The translations under genes were made by a program, and so were the position numbers. DNA of 64,000 bases from Candidatus Hydrogenedentota bacterium (GTDB lineage: Bacteria; Hydrogenedentota; Hydrogenedentia; Hydrogenedentales; JAEUWI01), in NCBI GenBank assembly GCA_019637335.1, contig JAHBVV010000026.1, positions 1-64,000 on the forward strand. Reading direction: 5' to 3'. Positions 10,094 to 20,125 of this stretch are shown in pieces (the first letter of the stretch is position 1; the number at the start of each line of letters is the position of its first letter). The notes beneath the pieces are model-generated. The model made no database searches. It saw nothing but the letters and a program-made list of their open reading frames with translations, and was not told the origin of the DNA.

Positions 10094-10384
10094 GGGCCTT
10101 TTTGCGGGTACAGCCTCGGGCCGGATTGTGGGTTTTACCTCCGGTGTTGGGCTGCCACTGCCGGTCCGATGCGGACACCTGGGCCTTTTTGCGGGTACAG
10201 CCTCGGGCCGGGTTGTGGGTTTTGCCTCCGGTGTCGGGCTGCCACTGCCGGCCCGATGCGGTCCCCTGGGCTTTTTGGGGGTACAGCCTCGGGCCGGGTT
10301 GTGGGTTTTGCCTCCGGTGTCGGGCTGCCACTGCCGGCCCGATGCAGTCCCCTGGGGCTTGCCGGCCCGATGCAGTCCCCTGGC
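10094..10384. repeat. 87-bp tandem repeat, three copies plus a fragment
   Basis: Copies begin at 10094, 10181 and 10268 with period 87; a fourth fragment near 10360 repeats only the last 25 or so bases (GCCGGCCCGATGCAGTCCCC). Copies are more than 90 percent alike by eye. Each contains a palindrome-like CGGGCTGCCACTGCCGGCCCG. The 410-bp gap from parA to the DUF1569 gene holds nothing else. Because 87 divides by three, frames run through it, but no start or RBS supports a protein. Confidence 0.9.
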
Positions 10385-10388
10385 CCCG

Positions 10389-10841
10389 CTATTCGAACTG
10401 GCGGAGGTGGTGATCGAAATGAAGCACGTGGAAGCGGTCCCAGCCGTCGATGCCGAGGTGGCCGAAGGCGGGGTGGGGGGCGGGCTGCAATTCATCGGCC
10501 TGGACCAGGCTGAGGTATTCCTCGAGGATGGCTTGCAGGGTCTCCAGGTCGCCGGGTTCGCGGGTGACGATGCCCTGCGCGCGCAGGTGGGCCGGGAGCC
10601 CCATGTCCCTGGGCAACGCGATGGCGCCGGCGAGAACGAGCGGGCGGGTCACGTAACGGTGGAGGCAGTTTCCGAAGAAGGGCACCGCACGCGAGCGGCC
10701 CATGGCGTGGCGGAGCGACCAGATCAGGTGCTCGATCAGCCGGTCTCGCGTGAGTTCGCCCCAGCGGGGCACGGCATCCTTGCGAATGGCGCCCAGCCGG
10801 CTCACAACATCCTCGACATAGTCCCCATCGAAATGGCGCAT
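10389..10841 (-). CDS. DUF1569 (DinB-superfamily) protein
   Basis: A 150-residue protein with the DUF1569 pattern: an N-terminal helix pair, W-G-x-L-T-x-D-x-L-I-E-H-L (GELTRDRLIEHLIWSLRHAMG), and the C-terminal HPAFGHLGIDGWDRFHVLHFDHHLRQF, which carries three histidines expected to bind metal in the DinB/YfiT four-helix fold. Members are thiol-dependent or uncharacterised. It is a single gene, between the 87-bp repeat (which begins 5 bp past its stop) and the TTTAGGC array. Confidence 0.85.
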   Translation of the reverse strand: MRHFDGDYVEDVVSRLGAIRKDAVPRWGELTRDRLIEHLIWSLRHAMGRSRAVPFFGNCLHRYVTRPLVLAGAIALPRDMGLPAHLRAQGIVTREPGDLETLQAILEEYLSLVQADELQPAPHPAFGHLGIDGWDRFHVLHFDHHLRQFE

Positions 10842-10879
10842 ACGGGCTCCCGGGTTGTTTGCGGCGGTATTGTAGCATG

Positions 10880-11018
10880 TTTAGGCTTTAGGCTTTAGGC
10901 TTTAGGCTTTAGGCTTTGGGCTGTAGGCTTTGGGCTGTAGGCTGGAGGCTGGAGGCTTTGGGCTGTAGGCTTTGGGCTGGAGGCTTTAGGCTTTAGGCTT
11001 TAGGCTGTAGGCTGTAGG
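10880..11018. repeat. TTTAGGC heptamer array (left arm)
   Basis: About 18 imperfect 7-8 bp units (TTTAGGC, TTTGGGC, TGTAGGC, TGGAGGC) in direct orientation. They start in the promoter side of the DUF1569 gene and end about 115 bp before the four-helix-bundle gene. The inverse orientation appears on the other side of that gene. Confidence 0.9.
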
Positions 11019-11132
11019 GAGCGGGGCCGTTGGGTGGAGATTTCAGGCTGTAGGTTGTAGACTTTCGTAAGGATTACGATCCAGGGTGCTTGCATTGGAT
11101 GCGGCTATTGGGAATAGCAAAGCGAGGGAGCG

Positions 11133-11498
11133 ATGCGGGATCACCGAAAGCTTCGGGCCTTTGATCTGGCGGATGCGCTGGTGTTGCAAGTGTATCGTGT
11201 AACACAGCGGTTTCCGAAGGACGAACAATTCGGGCTTACCTCGCAATTGCGCCGCGCTGCGGTCTCTATTGCCTCAAACATCGTCGAGGGGTGTGCACGT
11301 TCTTCCGAGATAGAGTACTTGAGGTTCCTCGATATTGCATACGGATCGCTCAAGGAAGTCGAGTACCAGCTCGATCTATCGAATCGGCTTGGATATCTTG
11401 AGCCTGATATCAACCTCGAATTGGAGCGTCATTGCAACGAGACAGGGAAAGTGCTGAACGGCCTTATTCGTGCCTTGCGCTCGAAAAGAACTACGTAA
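11133..11498 (+). CDS. Four-helix-bundle protein (23S rRNA intervening-sequence/S23 family)
   Basis: A 121-residue helical protein with the S23/IVP hallmarks: LRAFDLADALVLQVYRVTQRFPKDEQFGLTSQLRRAAVSIASNIVEG near the N-terminus and FLDIAYGSLKEVEYQLDLSNRLGYL in the middle. The fold is a pentamer-forming four-helix bundle; the role is unknown. Relatives occur inside rRNA intervening sequences and near diversity-generating elements. ATG follows GAGGGAGCG. The A+T content is visibly higher than in its neighbours, and it is bracketed by inverted heptamer arrays, both consistent with arrival as a cassette. Confidence 0.9.
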   Translation: MRDHRKLRAFDLADALVLQVYRVTQRFPKDEQFGLTSQLRRAAVSIASNIVEGCARSSEIEYLRFLDIAYGSLKEVEYQLDLSNRLGYLEPDINLELERHCNETGKVLNGLIRALRSKRTT

Positions 11499-11520
11499 CC
11501 CAATTCCAGGCCGTCTTCCA

Positions 11521-11553
11521 CCTCCAGCCTAAAGCCTAAAGCCTAAAGCCTAA
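11521..11553. repeat. TTTAGGC array (right arm, inverted)
   Basis: CCTCCAGCC followed by AAAGCCT units, the reverse complement of the array at 10880-11018. It lies between the four-helix-bundle stop and the DUF1080 stop. Confidence 0.85.
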
Positions 11554-11557
11554 CCCC

Positions 11558-12670
11558 CTACTCCCACATCTCCAGTTCCTTCCATTCGATCACGGCGCCG
11601 TCGCGGTGCATTTGCAGGGTGATGTGGCCGGGCCAGATTTTGTCGAGGCTGCTGGTTTCGGCGGACTTCTGGCCGTTGATATAGGTCACGGCGTGGTTCC
11701 CTTCGACGAAGACCTGCAGCAGGTTCCACTCGCCGGGATGGAACAGATCGTCGCGGCCGCGGACGTGGCCGTAGATGCTGCCGGAGACCATGCCCGCCCC
11801 GGGGACGTCGAGAAGCTGCACTTCGTTGCCGCGGTCGCTGTCGTCGTCTTTCCACCGGAAGAATACGCCGCCATTGGCCGAGGAGCTGCACCGGTAATAG
11901 AGCTGGAGGGCGACGTCCTGGCATTCGCGGACGTATTGCAGGTAGCCGTTGCCGCCCGCGCCGCGCAGGACGCCGTCTTCCACGGTCCACCAGGCGCGCT
12001 TGTTGCGCACCGGCCGCCAGCCATCCAGGGTTTCGCCGTTGAACATCGTGATCCGGCCGGGGCTGTCCGGCAGGGGGACGAGTTCGAGATCGGCGATGTG
12101 CATGCCCCAGCCGAGGTTGTTCTGAAAGCCGATCCGGCCGCGCCGCAGGGTGTGCCGCAGCCGCGGGTGTTCGTCAAGGTTGAGATCCTGCACGACCTGT
12201 TCATTGATGGTGACGCGCAGGTGGGGCCAGTCCATGTGGACGGTGCAGTCATTCCATTCGCCCGGCTCTTTCACCGCTACGACCTTCGGCGGGACGTGAC
12301 GGAAGATGGCGCCCGCGCGGTAGGGATCCGGCGCGTCGCCCGCGTGGTCGGCCAGTTCAATTTCGAGGCCCGCGCGCCAGGCGCCGTTGGCGGGCGCGTG
12401 GATGAAGAGTCCGGATTCCTCCCACTTGTGGTAGTTGAATCGGAAGCGGAGCACGAAGTTTTCGTAGTTTTCGCGGGTTATTATCGCCGAGGGTTCGCCG
12501 CCACCCTGCTGGATGCGTAGCTGGCCGTCTCGAATCTCAAAGGACTTCGCCGTACCACCGATGGTCTCCCAGGCGGCGGGCTCTTCCAGCAGGCGGCGGG
12601 GCGGCGTCTCGGCGGGCGCGGACGGGGTGAGCAGGAAATAAATGCAAAGCATGGGAAGCAGTGTGCGCAT
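11558..12670 (-). CDS. Exported protein with two DUF1080 (3-keto-disaccharide hydrolase-type) domains
   Basis: A 370-residue protein with a signal peptide (MRTLLPMLCIYFLLTPSAPAE). Two lectin/laminin-like jelly-roll domains follow: one at about 25-200 with ENYENFVLRFRFNYHKWEESGLFIHAP, and a more typical DUF1080 at about 205-370 with ITMFNGETLDGWRPV, WWTVEDGVLRGAGGNGYL and ANGGVFFRWKDDD. DUF1080 proteins in PVC bacteria act on or bind sugars (3-keto-disaccharides in some studied members). It is a single gene, divergent from gltB. Confidence 0.85.
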   Translation of the reverse strand: MRTLLPMLCIYFLLTPSAPAETPPRRLLEEPAAWETIGGTAKSFEIRDGQLRIQQGGGEPSAIITRENYENFVLRFRFNYHKWEESGLFIHAPANGAWRAGLEIELADHAGDAPDPYRAGAIFRHVPPKVVAVKEPGEWNDCTVHMDWPHLRVTINEQVVQDLNLDEHPRLRHTLRRGRIGFQNNLGWGMHIADLELVPLPDSPGRITMFNGETLDGWRPVRNKRAWWTVEDGVLRGAGGNGYLQYVRECQDVALQLYYRCSSSANGGVFFRWKDDDSDRGNEVQLLDVPGAGMVSGSIYGHVRGRDDLFHPGEWNLLQVFVEGNHAVTYINGQKSAETSSLDKIWPGHITLQMHRDGAVIEWKELEMWE

Positions 12671-12885
12671 GAGGTTGTTTACTCCAGTAGAACGGTTCGG
12701 ATTGCGGGTGTCCGCAGTCCACTATAGCACGCGTCGGGCGCTCCGGGCCATGGGGTCTGGTTCAAAAAGCTACCAAATGGTAGGATATGAGGGGGTCGAT
12801 CATGAAGGGTCGGCGTGCGGGCGCGCGGTTGTCCATGTATCAATGAGATTATAACTAGCTGGAAATAAACAAGTTGCAAATTCAT
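12671..12885. other. Gene-free divergent region upstream of gltB
   Basis: Between the DUF1080 start and the gltB promoter. The last 60 bases are clearly A+T-rich (TTATAACTAGC, GGAAATAAAC), as expected for an upstream promoter element. No gene, riboswitch or hairpin that I can name. Confidence 0.5.
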
Positions 12886-12915
12886 TTGACATGAGGTGCG
12901 CGTGTTTTGTATCAT
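12886..12915 (+). promoter_or_regulatory. Strong sigma70-like promoter of gltBD
   Basis: TTGACA, 18-bp spacer, TATCAT, with A+T-rich sequence upstream. It lies about 115 bp before the gltB start and is the best promoter match in the window. Confidence 0.65.
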
Positions 12916-13029
12916 ACCCGCTGGAATGAACCGCGCGATACCGGCCTCTGACCGGGCGCGGATTCGATACCTGCCTTGCCTGCGCTGCTTACCCCTCCCA
13001 GGCACAACCGTGAATAAGGTGGAACCATT

Positions 13030-16000
13030 TTGTCTCAGCGATCTATCTCCCGAAGCGGGCTGTACGAGCCGTCGTACGAGCACGATGCGTGTGGCATTGG
13101 CTTTATCTGCAATATTGACGGCCGCAGCCAGCACAGCATAATCAAGGACGGCCTCCAGATTCTGGTGAATCTGACGCACCGCGGCGCGTGCGGGTGCGAC
13201 CCGGAGACGGGGGACGGCTGCGGCATCATGCTGCACATACCGCATGAGTTGTTCGCCGAGAGCGCCCGGGCGCACGGGTTTGACCTGCCCGCGCCCGGCG
13301 AATACGCCGTAGGCATGGTGTTTCTGCCTCGGGACCGCAATTCCCGCGAATCCTGCATACAGATCTTGAACAAAGCGATCCTGGAAGAGGATCAGGAACT
13401 CCTGGGCTGGCGGGATGTGCCCCGGGATTCAAGCAACATCGGCTGGCTGGCCCGGGAGAACGAGCCCTTTATCCGGCAGGTGTTCATAGGCCGGAGCGAG
13501 GGGCTGACCGTCGAGGCTTTCGAGCGGAAGCTCTACACCATCCGCAAGGCGGCGACCCACATGATCGGCAACTCGGTCATATCGGGGAAGTCCGAGTATT
13601 ATGTGCCCAGCATGTCCGCCCGGACGATTGTGTACAAGGGGCTGATGCTCCCCGAGGCGATGGACAAGTACTACCTGGACCTGGCGGACGAGCGCACGAA
13701 GAGTGGCATGGCCCTGGTGCACCAGCGTTACAGCACCAACACGCTGCCCGCGTGGCCGCTGGCCCAGCCGTTCCGCTTTCTGGCGCACAACGGCGAGATC
13801 AACACGCTGCGCGGCAACCTGAATATGATGGACTCGCGGGAACACCACTTCGAGAGCCCGCTTTTCGGGGACGATATCAAGAAAATCCTCCCGATCCTCT
13901 CCTCCGGCGCGAGCGACTCCGCGAATTTCGACAATGCCTTTGAGCTTCTGGTTCGCGGCGGTCGCGACGTGGCCCATGCGATGGCGATGATGATTCCGGA
14001 GCCGTGGAGCGGGCACGAGACGATGCCGGATGAGAAAAAGGCGTTCTACGAGTACCACTCCTGCAAGATGGAGCCGTGGGACGGCCCGGCGTCCATGGCC
14101 TTCTCCGACGGCCTGCGCATCGGCGCGGTGCTTGACCGGAACGGCCTGCGCCCCTCGCGCTACTGGGTCACCAGCGACAACCAGGTGATCATGGCGTCCG
14201 AAGCGGGTGTCCTGCCGATCCCGCAGGAGAAGGTGCTCAAGAAGGGCCGCCTCGAACCGGGCCGCATGTTCCTCGTGGACATGGAAGAGGGCCGGATCGT
14301 GGACGACGCCGAACTCAAGGATAGCTTCGCGCGCCGGAATCCCTACCGGGAATGGCTGGACACGCACCGGGTGGAGCTGCCGACGGACCTGGCGGAACCC
14401 GCGCCGGCGCCGGAGCCCGCCAGCCTGCTGGAGCGCCAGCAGGTGTTTGGCTACACGCGGGAAGACCTGGAGATCATCCTGGCCCCCATGGCGCAGGAAG
14501 GCAAGGAACCCACGGGCTCCATGGGCAATGACGCCGCCCTGGCCGTGTTGTCGCCGCGCCCGCAACTGCTCTTCAATTACTTCAAGCAGCTCTTCGCCCA
14601 GGTGACCAACCCGCCCATCGACCCGATCCGCGAAGACATTGTGATGTCGCTCGAGACGGACATCGGCCGCGAAGGCAACCTGCTTGCCGAGAAGCCCGAG
14701 GACTGCCGCCAGCTGCACCTGCAATCGCCCATTCTGACGAACGCGCAGCTTGCCTTCATCAGGAACCTGGACCGCGACGGCTTCCGCAGCGCCGTGATTT
14801 CGACGCTGTTTGACGCGGAGAAGGGCCCCGGCGAGCTTGACAAGGCGCTCCACCGGATCTGCCGCGAAGCGGTCGAGGCCGTACAGGGCGGCAAGACCAT
14901 GATCATCCTCTCGGACCGGGGCGTGAGCAAGACGCACGCGCCGATCCCGAGCCTGATGGCGGTGGGCGCGGTGCACCAGCACCTGGTGCACAAGCACAAA
15001 CGATCGGAATGCGGGCTCATTATCGAGACCGGCGAGGCGCGCGAGGTGATGCACTTCGCGCTGCTCACGGGCTATGGCGCGGGCGCGGTGAACCCGTACC
15101 TCGCGCTGGAAACGCTCGACGACCTCCGCAACCGCGAGCTGGTTGTCGAAGCGAAGCCCGGCTACGCCCAGAAAAACTACATCAAGGCGGTGGAAAAGGG
15201 GCTGCTGAAGGTGATGTCCAAGATCGGCATCTCCACGCAGCACAGCTACCGCTGCGCGCAGATTTTCGAGGCGGTCGGCCTGAGCACGGCGCTCGTGCAG
15301 CGCTGCTTCTCCGGCACGGCCACCCGCATCGAGGGCATCGGCGTGAAGGAAGTGGCGATCGAGTCGCTCATGCGCCACGCCATGGCCTATCCCGAGAAGC
15401 CCGCGCGGCGCCCGGACCTCGACGTGGGCGGATCCTACCGCTGGCGGCGCCGGGGCGAGTTCCACATGTGGAACCCGGAAACCGTCGCGCGCCTGCAGCA
15501 CGCCACGCGCCTGAACAGCGCCAAGACCTACGAGGAATTCGCCGAGGAGGTGAACAACCGCAACCGGTCGCTGGCGGCGCTGCGGGGCCTGCTCGAATTC
15601 CGCGAGGGGAACCCGATCCCGCTGGAACAGGTGGAGCCCGCGTCGGAAATCGTGAAGCGCTTCTGCACCGGCGCCATGTCCTACGGATCCATCAGCGCGG
15701 AGGCCCATGAAAACCTGGCGATCGCGATGAACCGGATCGGCGGGCGCAGCAACACCGGCGAAGGCGGGGAGGACCCGCGGCGCTTCGAGCCGGACGCGAA
15801 CGGCGACCTGCGCCGCAGCGCCATCAAGCAGGTGGCGTCGGGCCGGTTTGGCGTGACGAACGAGTACCTGGTCAACTCGGACGAGCTGCAGATCAAGATG
15901 GCGCAGGGCGCGAAGCCGGGCGAAGGCGGGCAGCTGCCGGGCCACAAGGTGTTCGACAACATTGCGAAAGTTCGCTATTCCACGCCCGGCGTGGAGCTGA

Positions 16001-17562
16001 TTTCGCCGCCGCCCCACCACGATATCTACTCGATCGAGGATCTGGCGCAGCTGATCCACGACCTGAAAAACGCAAACGTCCACGGCAAGGTGTCCGTGAA
16101 GCTGGTGTCCGAGGTGGGCGTCGGCACGATCGCGGCCGGCGTTTCGAAGGGCAAGGCCGACCTGGTGCTCATCAGCGGGCACGACGGCGGCACGGGCGCG
16201 TCACCGCTCACGTCGATCAAGTACGCCGGCCTGCCCTGGGAGCTCGGCCTCACCGAAACGCATCAAGTCCTCGTCGAAAACGACCTGCGCGACCGCATCC
16301 GCGTGCAGGTCGACGGCCAGCTGAAGACCGGCCGCGATGTGGCCATCGGCGCGCTCCTGGGCGCGGACGAGTTTGGTTTTGCGACGGCCCCGCTGATCGT
16401 ATCGGGGTGCATCATGATGCGCAAGTGTCACCTGAACACGTGCCCCGTGGGTATCGCGACGCAGGACCCCGAACTGCGCAAGAAATTCGACGGCAAGCCC
16501 GAGCACGTGGTCAATTACTTCTTCTTCATGGCCGAGGAATGCCGGAAGATCATGGCGCAACTCGGATTCCGCACGATGGACGAGATGATCGGCCGCGCGG
16601 ACATGCTGAAATTCTCGCCGCTGCCCGAACACTGGAAGGCGCGGCACCTCGACTTCTCCCGCATCCTCTACATGGCGAAGGCGTGGGACGGATCGACCCT
16701 GCACCAGAGCAAGCCGCAGGACCACGGCATCGAAGGCGCGCTTGACCATGTGCTGATGGAGAAGGCAAAGCCCGCGCTGGAGAACCAGGCGCCGGTTCGC
16801 TTCACGCAAACGATCCGGAACGTAAACCGGACCGTCGGCACGATGCTCGCCAGCGAACTGACCCGGCGCCACAAGCTCGGCATGTACGGCGGCAGCCTGC
16901 CCGAGGACACGGTCTGGATCGACTGCCACGGGATCGGCGGGAACAGTTTTGGGTCGTTCATCATCAAGGGGATGACCCTGAACGTCATCGGCGAGACCAA
17001 TGACTATGTTGGGAAAGGCCTTTCCGGCGGCAAGATTATCGTTTCCCCGCCACCGGAATTCCGCGGCAAGCCCGGCGAGAATATCATCATCGGCAACGTG
17101 GCCCTGTACGGCGCGACCGAGGGCGAAGCCTACTTCCGCGGGTTGGCGGGCGAGCGCTTCGGCGTGCGTAACAGCGGCGCCTGGGCGGTGGTCGAAGGCG
17201 TGGGCGACCACGCTTGCGAGTACATGACCGGCGGGCGCGTGGCCGTGCTGGGCCGCACGGGCCGCAATTTCGCGGCCGGCATGAGCGGCGGTATTGCCTA
17301 CGTGTACGACCGTGACGGCGACTTCGCGATCCATTGCAACACGGAAAGCGTGGACCTGAAGCCGCTCCACGAGAAGAGCCTGCCGGAACTCCGGCGCATG
17401 CTGGAGCGCCACGCGGACTACACCGGAAGCGAAACGGCCCGGGCGATCCTGGACAACTGGGACGCGGAGACGAAGCGATTTATCCGTGTGATGCCCCGCG
17501 ACTACGCCGCCGTACTGAAGCAGCAGGAACAGGAACAACCGGAGGTGACGCATGCTTCCTGA
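13030..17562 (+). CDS. gltB: Glutamate synthase large (alpha) subunit
   Basis: A 1510-residue enzyme that moves the glutamine amide to 2-oxoglutarate, making two glutamates with reducing power from GltD. Domains: N-terminal glutamine amidotransferase with catalytic Cys21 (EHDACGIGF, exposed after propeptide removal) to about residue 420; central domain to about 800; FMN-binding synthase domain with [23 protein letters not shown] and the 3Fe-4S cluster [15 protein letters not shown] near 1134; C-terminal beta-helix GXGXG domain. The start is TTG at 13030 with AAGGTGG upstream; a nearby GTG is out of frame. It overlaps gltD by 11 bases. Confidence 0.97.
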   Translation: MSQRSISRSGLYEPSYEHDACGIGFICNIDGRSQHSIIKDGLQILVNLTHRGACGCDPETGDGCGIMLHIPHELFAESARAHGFDLPAPGEYAVGMVFLPRDRNSRESCIQILNKAILEEDQELLGWRDVPRDSSNIGWLARENEPFIRQVFIGRSEGLTVEAFERKLYTIRKAATHMIGNSVISGKSEYYVPSMSARTIVYKGLMLPEAMDKYYLDLADERTKSGMALVHQRYSTNTLPAWPLAQPFRFLAHNGEINTLRGNLNMMDSREHHFESPLFGDDIKKILPILSSGASDSANFDNAFELLVRGGRDVAHAMAMMIPEPWSGHETMPDEKKAFYEYHSCKMEPWDGPASMAFSDGLRIGAVLDRNGLRPSRYWVTSDNQVIMASEAGVLPIPQEKVLKKGRLEPGRMFLVDMEEGRIVDDAELKDSFARRNPYREWLDTHRVELPTDLAEPAPAPEPASLLERQQVFGYTREDLEIILAPMAQEGKEPTGSMGNDAALAVLSPRPQLLFNYFKQLFAQVTNPPIDPIREDIVMSLETDIGREGNLLAEKPEDCRQLHLQSPILTNAQLAFIRNLDRDGFRSAVISTLFDAEKGPGELDKALHRICREAVEAVQGGKTMIILSDRGVSKTHAPIPSLMAVGAVHQHLVHKHKRSECGLIIETGEAREVMHFALLTGYGAGAVNPYLALETLDDLRNRELVVEAKPGYAQKNYIKAVEKGLLKVMSKIGISTQHSYRCAQIFEAVGLSTALVQRCFSGTATRIEGIGVKEVAIESLMRHAMAYPEKPARRPDLDVGGSYRWRRRGEFHMWNPETVARLQHATRLNSAKTYEEFAEEVNNRNRSLAALRGLLEFREGNPIPLEQVEPASEIVKRFCTGAMSYGSISAEAHENLAIAMNRIGGRSNTGEGGEDPRRFEPDANGDLRRSAIKQVASGRFGVTNEYLVNSDELQIKMAQGAKPGEGGQLPGHKVFDNIAKVRYSTPGVELISPPPHHDIYSIEDLAQLIHDLKNANVHGKVSVKLVSEVGVGTIAAGVSKGKADLVLISGHDGGTGASPLTSIKYAGLPWELGLTETHQVLVENDLRDRIRVQVDGQLKTGRDVAIGALLGADEFGFATAPLIVSGCIMMRKCHLNTCPVGIATQDPELRKKFDGKPEHVVNYFFFMAEECRKIMAQLGFRTMDEMIGRADMLKFSPLPEHWKARHLDFSRILYMAKAWDGSTLHQSKPQDHGIEGALDHVLMEKAKPALENQAPVRFTQTIRNVNRTVGTMLASELTRRHKLGMYGGSLPEDTVWIDCHGIGGNSFGSFIIKGMTLNVIGETNDYVGKGLSGGKIIVSPPPEFRGKPGENIIIGNVALYGATEGEAYFRGLAGERFGVRNSGAWAVVEGVGDHACEYMTGGRVAVLGRTGRNFAAGMSGGIAYVYDRDGDFAIHCNTESVDLKPLHEKSLPELRRMLERHADYTGSETARAILDNWDAETKRFIRVMPRDYAAVLKQQEQEQPEVTHAS

Positions 17563-19066
17563 TAAAGCCAAGGGATTTATGGTTTTCGACCGGGAGATCG
17601 CGCACGACGACGATCCGGCGGAGCGCCTCCAGCACTACCGGGAGTTTTCGCACTCGCTGCCCCCGGAGAAGATCAAGGAACAGGCGTACCGCTGCATGAA
17701 CTGCGGGATCCCGTTCTGCCACAGCGGCTGCCCGCTGGGCAACCAGATCCCGGACTTCAACGAGCTCATGAAGGACGACGACTGGGAAGAAGCCCTGTTT
17801 GTCCTTCATTCCACGAACAACTTCCCGGAATTCACGGGGCGCGTCTGCCCGGCGCCCTGCGAGACGGCCTGCGTCCTGGGCATCAACGAGCCGGCGGTCA
17901 CCATCGAGATTAACGAGCGCGAGATTGCGGATCGCGGCTGGCGCGAGGGCTGGATCGTCCCGCAGCCGCCCGAACACCGGACCGGCAAGCGCGTGGCGAT
18001 CGTGGGATCCGGCCCCGCCGGCCTGGCCGCCGCCCAGCAGTTGAACCGCGCCGGCCACCACGTGTCCGTCTATGAACGGGCGGACGAACCCGGCGGCCTG
18101 CTGCTCTACGGCATTCCCAATTTCAAGCTCGAAAAGGCCATCGTGCGCCGCCGCGTCGACCAGATGCGCGCCGAGGGCGTGGAATTCATCTGCAACGCCG
18201 AAGTGGGCGTGGACGTGCCCACGAGCAAGCTGGATCAGTACGACGCGGTGCTGATCACCATCGGCTCCACCAAGAGCCGAACCTTCGACGGGATGAATAT
18301 CCCCGGATCGGACCTGAAGGGCATCTACCCCGCCATGGATTTCCTGCCGCAGCAGACGCGGCGCGTGCTCGGCAAACCCGTCAAGGACGAGGAAATTCTG
18401 GCGACGGACAAGCACGTGATCGTGATCGGCGGCGGCGACACGGGATCGGACTGCGTCGGCACGAGCCTGCGCCAGGGGTGCAAGTCGCTCGTCAACCTGG
18501 AATTGATGCCCAAACCCCCGCTGGCGCGGGCCGAAGACAACCCGTGGCCGCAGTGGTCGTTTGTGTACCGGACCTCCTCCAGCCACAAGGAAGGCGGGGA
18601 GCGCCGTTACAGCGTGCTCACCAAGCACTTTGAGGACAATGGCAACGGCCACGTGGCCGCGCTGCACACCGTGCAGCTGGAATGGGGCGAGCCGGACGAG
18701 AACGGCCGCCGCGCCATGAAGGAAGTGCCCGGCACGGAGGAACGCCTTCCCGCCGACCTCGTGCTGCTGGCCATGGGCTTCACCCAGCCGGAAACCGATA
18801 CCTTCGTGAAGGATCTGGGGCTCGATATGGAGCGCAACCGCTTCGGGCAGGCCATCAAAGCGACCATGACGGACTACAAGTCCTCGCGCGAGAAATACTT
18901 CGTCGCGGGCGACGCCCGGCGCGGCCAGTCCCTGGTGGTCTGGGCGATTCTGGAGGGCCGCGAGGCCGCGCGCGCGATCGACGTCTACCTCATGGGCGAA
19001 TCGACGCTACATGATCGCGACAGCCACGGATATGAAAGCGTCATTCGGGGCCGCGTGCCGGTCTGA
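17552..19066 (+). CDS. gltD: Glutamate synthase small (beta) subunit
   Basis: A 504-residue NADPH-dependent flavoprotein that feeds electrons to GltB. The N-terminal Fe-S region has [17 protein letters not shown] and [12 protein letters not shown]. The FAD-binding motif [15 protein letters not shown] is near residue 150, the NADPH-binding [18 protein letters not shown] near 291, and the C-terminal FAD contact [24 protein letters not shown] near 450. The start lies inside gltB (11-base overlap) behind GGAGGTGA, so translation is coupled. The operon ends at a strong terminator. Confidence 0.97.
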   Translation: MLPDKAKGFMVFDREIAHDDDPAERLQHYREFSHSLPPEKIKEQAYRCMNCGIPFCHSGCPLGNQIPDFNELMKDDDWEEALFVLHSTNNFPEFTGRVCPAPCETACVLGINEPAVTIEINEREIADRGWREGWIVPQPPEHRTGKRVAIVGSGPAGLAAAQQLNRAGHHVSVYERADEPGGLLLYGIPNFKLEKAIVRRRVDQMRAEGVEFICNAEVGVDVPTSKLDQYDAVLITIGSTKSRTFDGMNIPGSDLKGIYPAMDFLPQQTRRVLGKPVKDEEILATDKHVIVIGGGDTGSDCVGTSLRQGCKSLVNLELMPKPPLARAEDNPWPQWSFVYRTSSSHKEGGERRYSVLTKHFEDNGNGHVAALHTVQLEWGEPDENGRRAMKEVPGTEERLPADLVLLAMGFTQPETDTFVKDLGLDMERNRFGQAIKATMTDYKSSREKYFVAGDARRGQSLVVWAILEGREAARAIDVYLMGESTLHDRDSHGYESVIRGRVPV

Positions 19067-19089
19067 CCCGGCCGATCATCGGCGTTTTT

Positions 19090-19131
19090 CCCCGGAGGCG
19101 GGCTCTTGTCAGCCTCCGGGGAACTTTTTTC
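19090..19131 (+). terminator. Rho-independent terminator of gltBD
   Basis: CCCCGGAGGC and GCCTCCGGGG form a perfect 10-bp stem with a 12-base loop, followed by AACTTTTTT. It cleanly separates the glt operon from the peptide cluster. Confidence 0.9.
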
Positions 19132-19285
19132 GTTGCACTGGGGATGGTATCCACAGGTGTAACGGCGGAAGCGGCGTGCCGGTACTATCGGAGGAGCGGG
19201 CGGTACCAGCGCGCGCCGGTTTTCTGGCCCGGCCTCCCTGTGTTATGCTTCGCCTGCGTTACACTACCCAGGAAGGACGAGATTG

Positions 19286-19429
19286 TTGAAGCACCTCCAG
19301 AATCTGTCACGATTGCCCGAAAAAGCGGATGGTTTCACCACCGGAGAAAAGCTCGCGCTGGCGGCCGGCATCGCGGACGCGATCGCGGCGTTCTTTGAAA
19401 CCAAGGAGGGCGCGGGATCGGGGAGCTAG
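19286..19429 (+). CDS. Predicted RiPP precursor peptide 1 (47 aa)
   Basis: TTG-started frame of 47 residues, with AAGGA eight bases upstream. The leader MKHLQNLSRLPEKADG matches the four peptides that follow. The rest is an alanine-rich helix (ALAAGIADAIAAFF) ending ETKEGAGSGS, with the conserved last lysine at position 40. There is no Cys. It is the first of five head-to-tail paralogous short genes after the gltBD terminator. A TGTTATGCT extended -10-like site lies at about 19241. A second in-frame TTG directly precedes the start. The function is inferred from the family pattern and the downstream maturation and export genes; there is no named family that I recognise. Confidence 0.75.
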   Translation: MKHLQNLSRLPEKADGFTTGEKLALAAGIADAIAAFFETKEGAGSGS

Positions 19430-19501
19430 TTCGTTTCCGGGGCGCGCCCCGGCAGCCGGCCACCTCGAATCGAGCCTACAGACACATCCAGGGATTTTCT
19501 T

Positions 19502-19675
19502 GTGAAACATCTATCCGTAATCAGCCGGCGCCCGCGGCCCGCGCAACTGCCGAATGTGAACGTTTCCGCGATATTCTCGCTCGTCGCCAACATCCTTTTC
19601 GCGGTATCGACAGCGGTTCTCGCGAAAGAGAACTCCGATTTTCCCAATATTCCGCTGCCGGGGGGGAGCCGTTAG
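19502..19675 (+). CDS. Predicted RiPP precursor peptide 2 (57 aa)
   Basis: GTG-started frame of 57 residues behind AGGGA (7-base spacing). The leader MKHLSVISRRPRPAQ is followed by a hydrophobic stretch AIFSLVANILFAVSTAVL that could be a membrane segment or an aggregation-prone core, then AKENSD (last Lys at 42) and a proline- and glycine-rich tail FPNIPLPGGSR. No Cys. The gap to peptide 1 is 72 bp. The shared leader with a diverged core is what precursor families with one modifying system usually show. Confidence 0.75.
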   Translation: MKHLSVISRRPRPAQLPNVNVSAIFSLVANILFAVSTAVLAKENSDFPNIPLPGGSR

Positions 19676-19759
19676 GCCGCCGGCAGCCGCCGGACCGAAC
19701 CACAGGGCGGTCGCCGGAAATTGTCGCCGGTGGCTCGCCCCGCTTACCGAGGTACCATC

Positions 19760-19927
19760 ATGAAGCATCTTCAAACCCTTTCCCGCCGTCCCGAAAAAGC
19801 GCAGAGTCCCCTGTGTTCGGGATTTCAGAACGACTACCACGTGTTGCTGTGCTTCCTCCTGGAGCTGGTCCAGACCGTGTTTCCCGCGTTCGCCGACTCC
19901 AAGACGCCCACGCAGTCGGGCGCGTGA
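19760..19927 (+). CDS. Predicted RiPP precursor peptide 3 (55 aa)
   Basis: ATG-started, 55 residues, with GAGGT upstream. The leader MKHLQTLSRRPEKAQSP is the closest to the consensus. The core has a hydrophobic helix (YHVLLCFLLELVQTVFPAF) and ends ADSKTPTQSGA with the conserved last lysine at 48. It is the only one of the five with cysteines (positions 19 and 31), so cysteine chemistry is not a shared feature. The frame stays open upstream of the chosen start, but the leader match fixes it. Confidence 0.8.
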   Translation: MKHLQTLSRRPEKAQSPLCSGFQNDYHVLLCFLLELVQTVFPAFADSKTPTQSGA

Positions 19928-19939
19928 GGGCTACGCGGC

Positions 19940-20125
19940 GTGCGGCGGCTGGCCCTCATCTCGCGGCGCCCCCACCAGGCGCAGGACGTGGCCCCCGAGG
20001 TCAAGCTGACCGCCCTGCGCGACCTGGTCGCCGCGGCGGGGGCCTGGCCGGCGCTTGAAGACGGCCTGACCGCCATTATTCCGCTGTTCGTGAACAAGGA
20101 TCCGAGCAACCCGGCTCCGGAATGA
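19940..20125 (+). CDS. Predicted RiPP precursor peptide 4 (61 aa)
   Basis: GTG-started, 61 residues, only 12 bases after peptide 3 stops, with GAGG upstream inside the end of the previous gene. The leader MRRLALISRRPHQAQ keeps the LISRRPxxAQ part while KH has become RR. The core is LTALRDLVAAAGAWPAL then DGLTAIIPLFVNKDPSN, with the conserved last lysine at 53 and a proline-rich tail. No Cys. A weak hairpin and a T-run follow. Confidence 0.75.
   Translation: MRRLALISRRPHQAQDVAPEVKLTALRDLVAAAGAWPALEDGLTAIIPLFVNKDPSNPAPE

Noticed and set aside
10094-10384. CRISPR array
   Set aside because: Units are adjacent with no unique spacers and period 87; no cas genes are present.
10073-10513. Repeat-spanning frames that encode 29-residue peptide repeats
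   Set aside because: They arise because the 87-bp period is divisible by three; frames exist on both strands and have no start signals.
10880-11018. Telomere-like TTTAGGC repeat
   Set aside because: Imperfect, short, internal to the chromosome and present in both orientations; it does not suggest a linear end.
12671-13029. Riboswitch ahead of gltB
   Set aside because: No recognisable glutamine or other aptamer fold; only a strong promoter and A+T-rich upstream region are visible.
13429-16182. 917-codon open frame opposite gltB
   Set aside because: Composition is Arg/His/Leu/Val-rich as in antisense of GC-rich genes; gltB is intact on the other strand.
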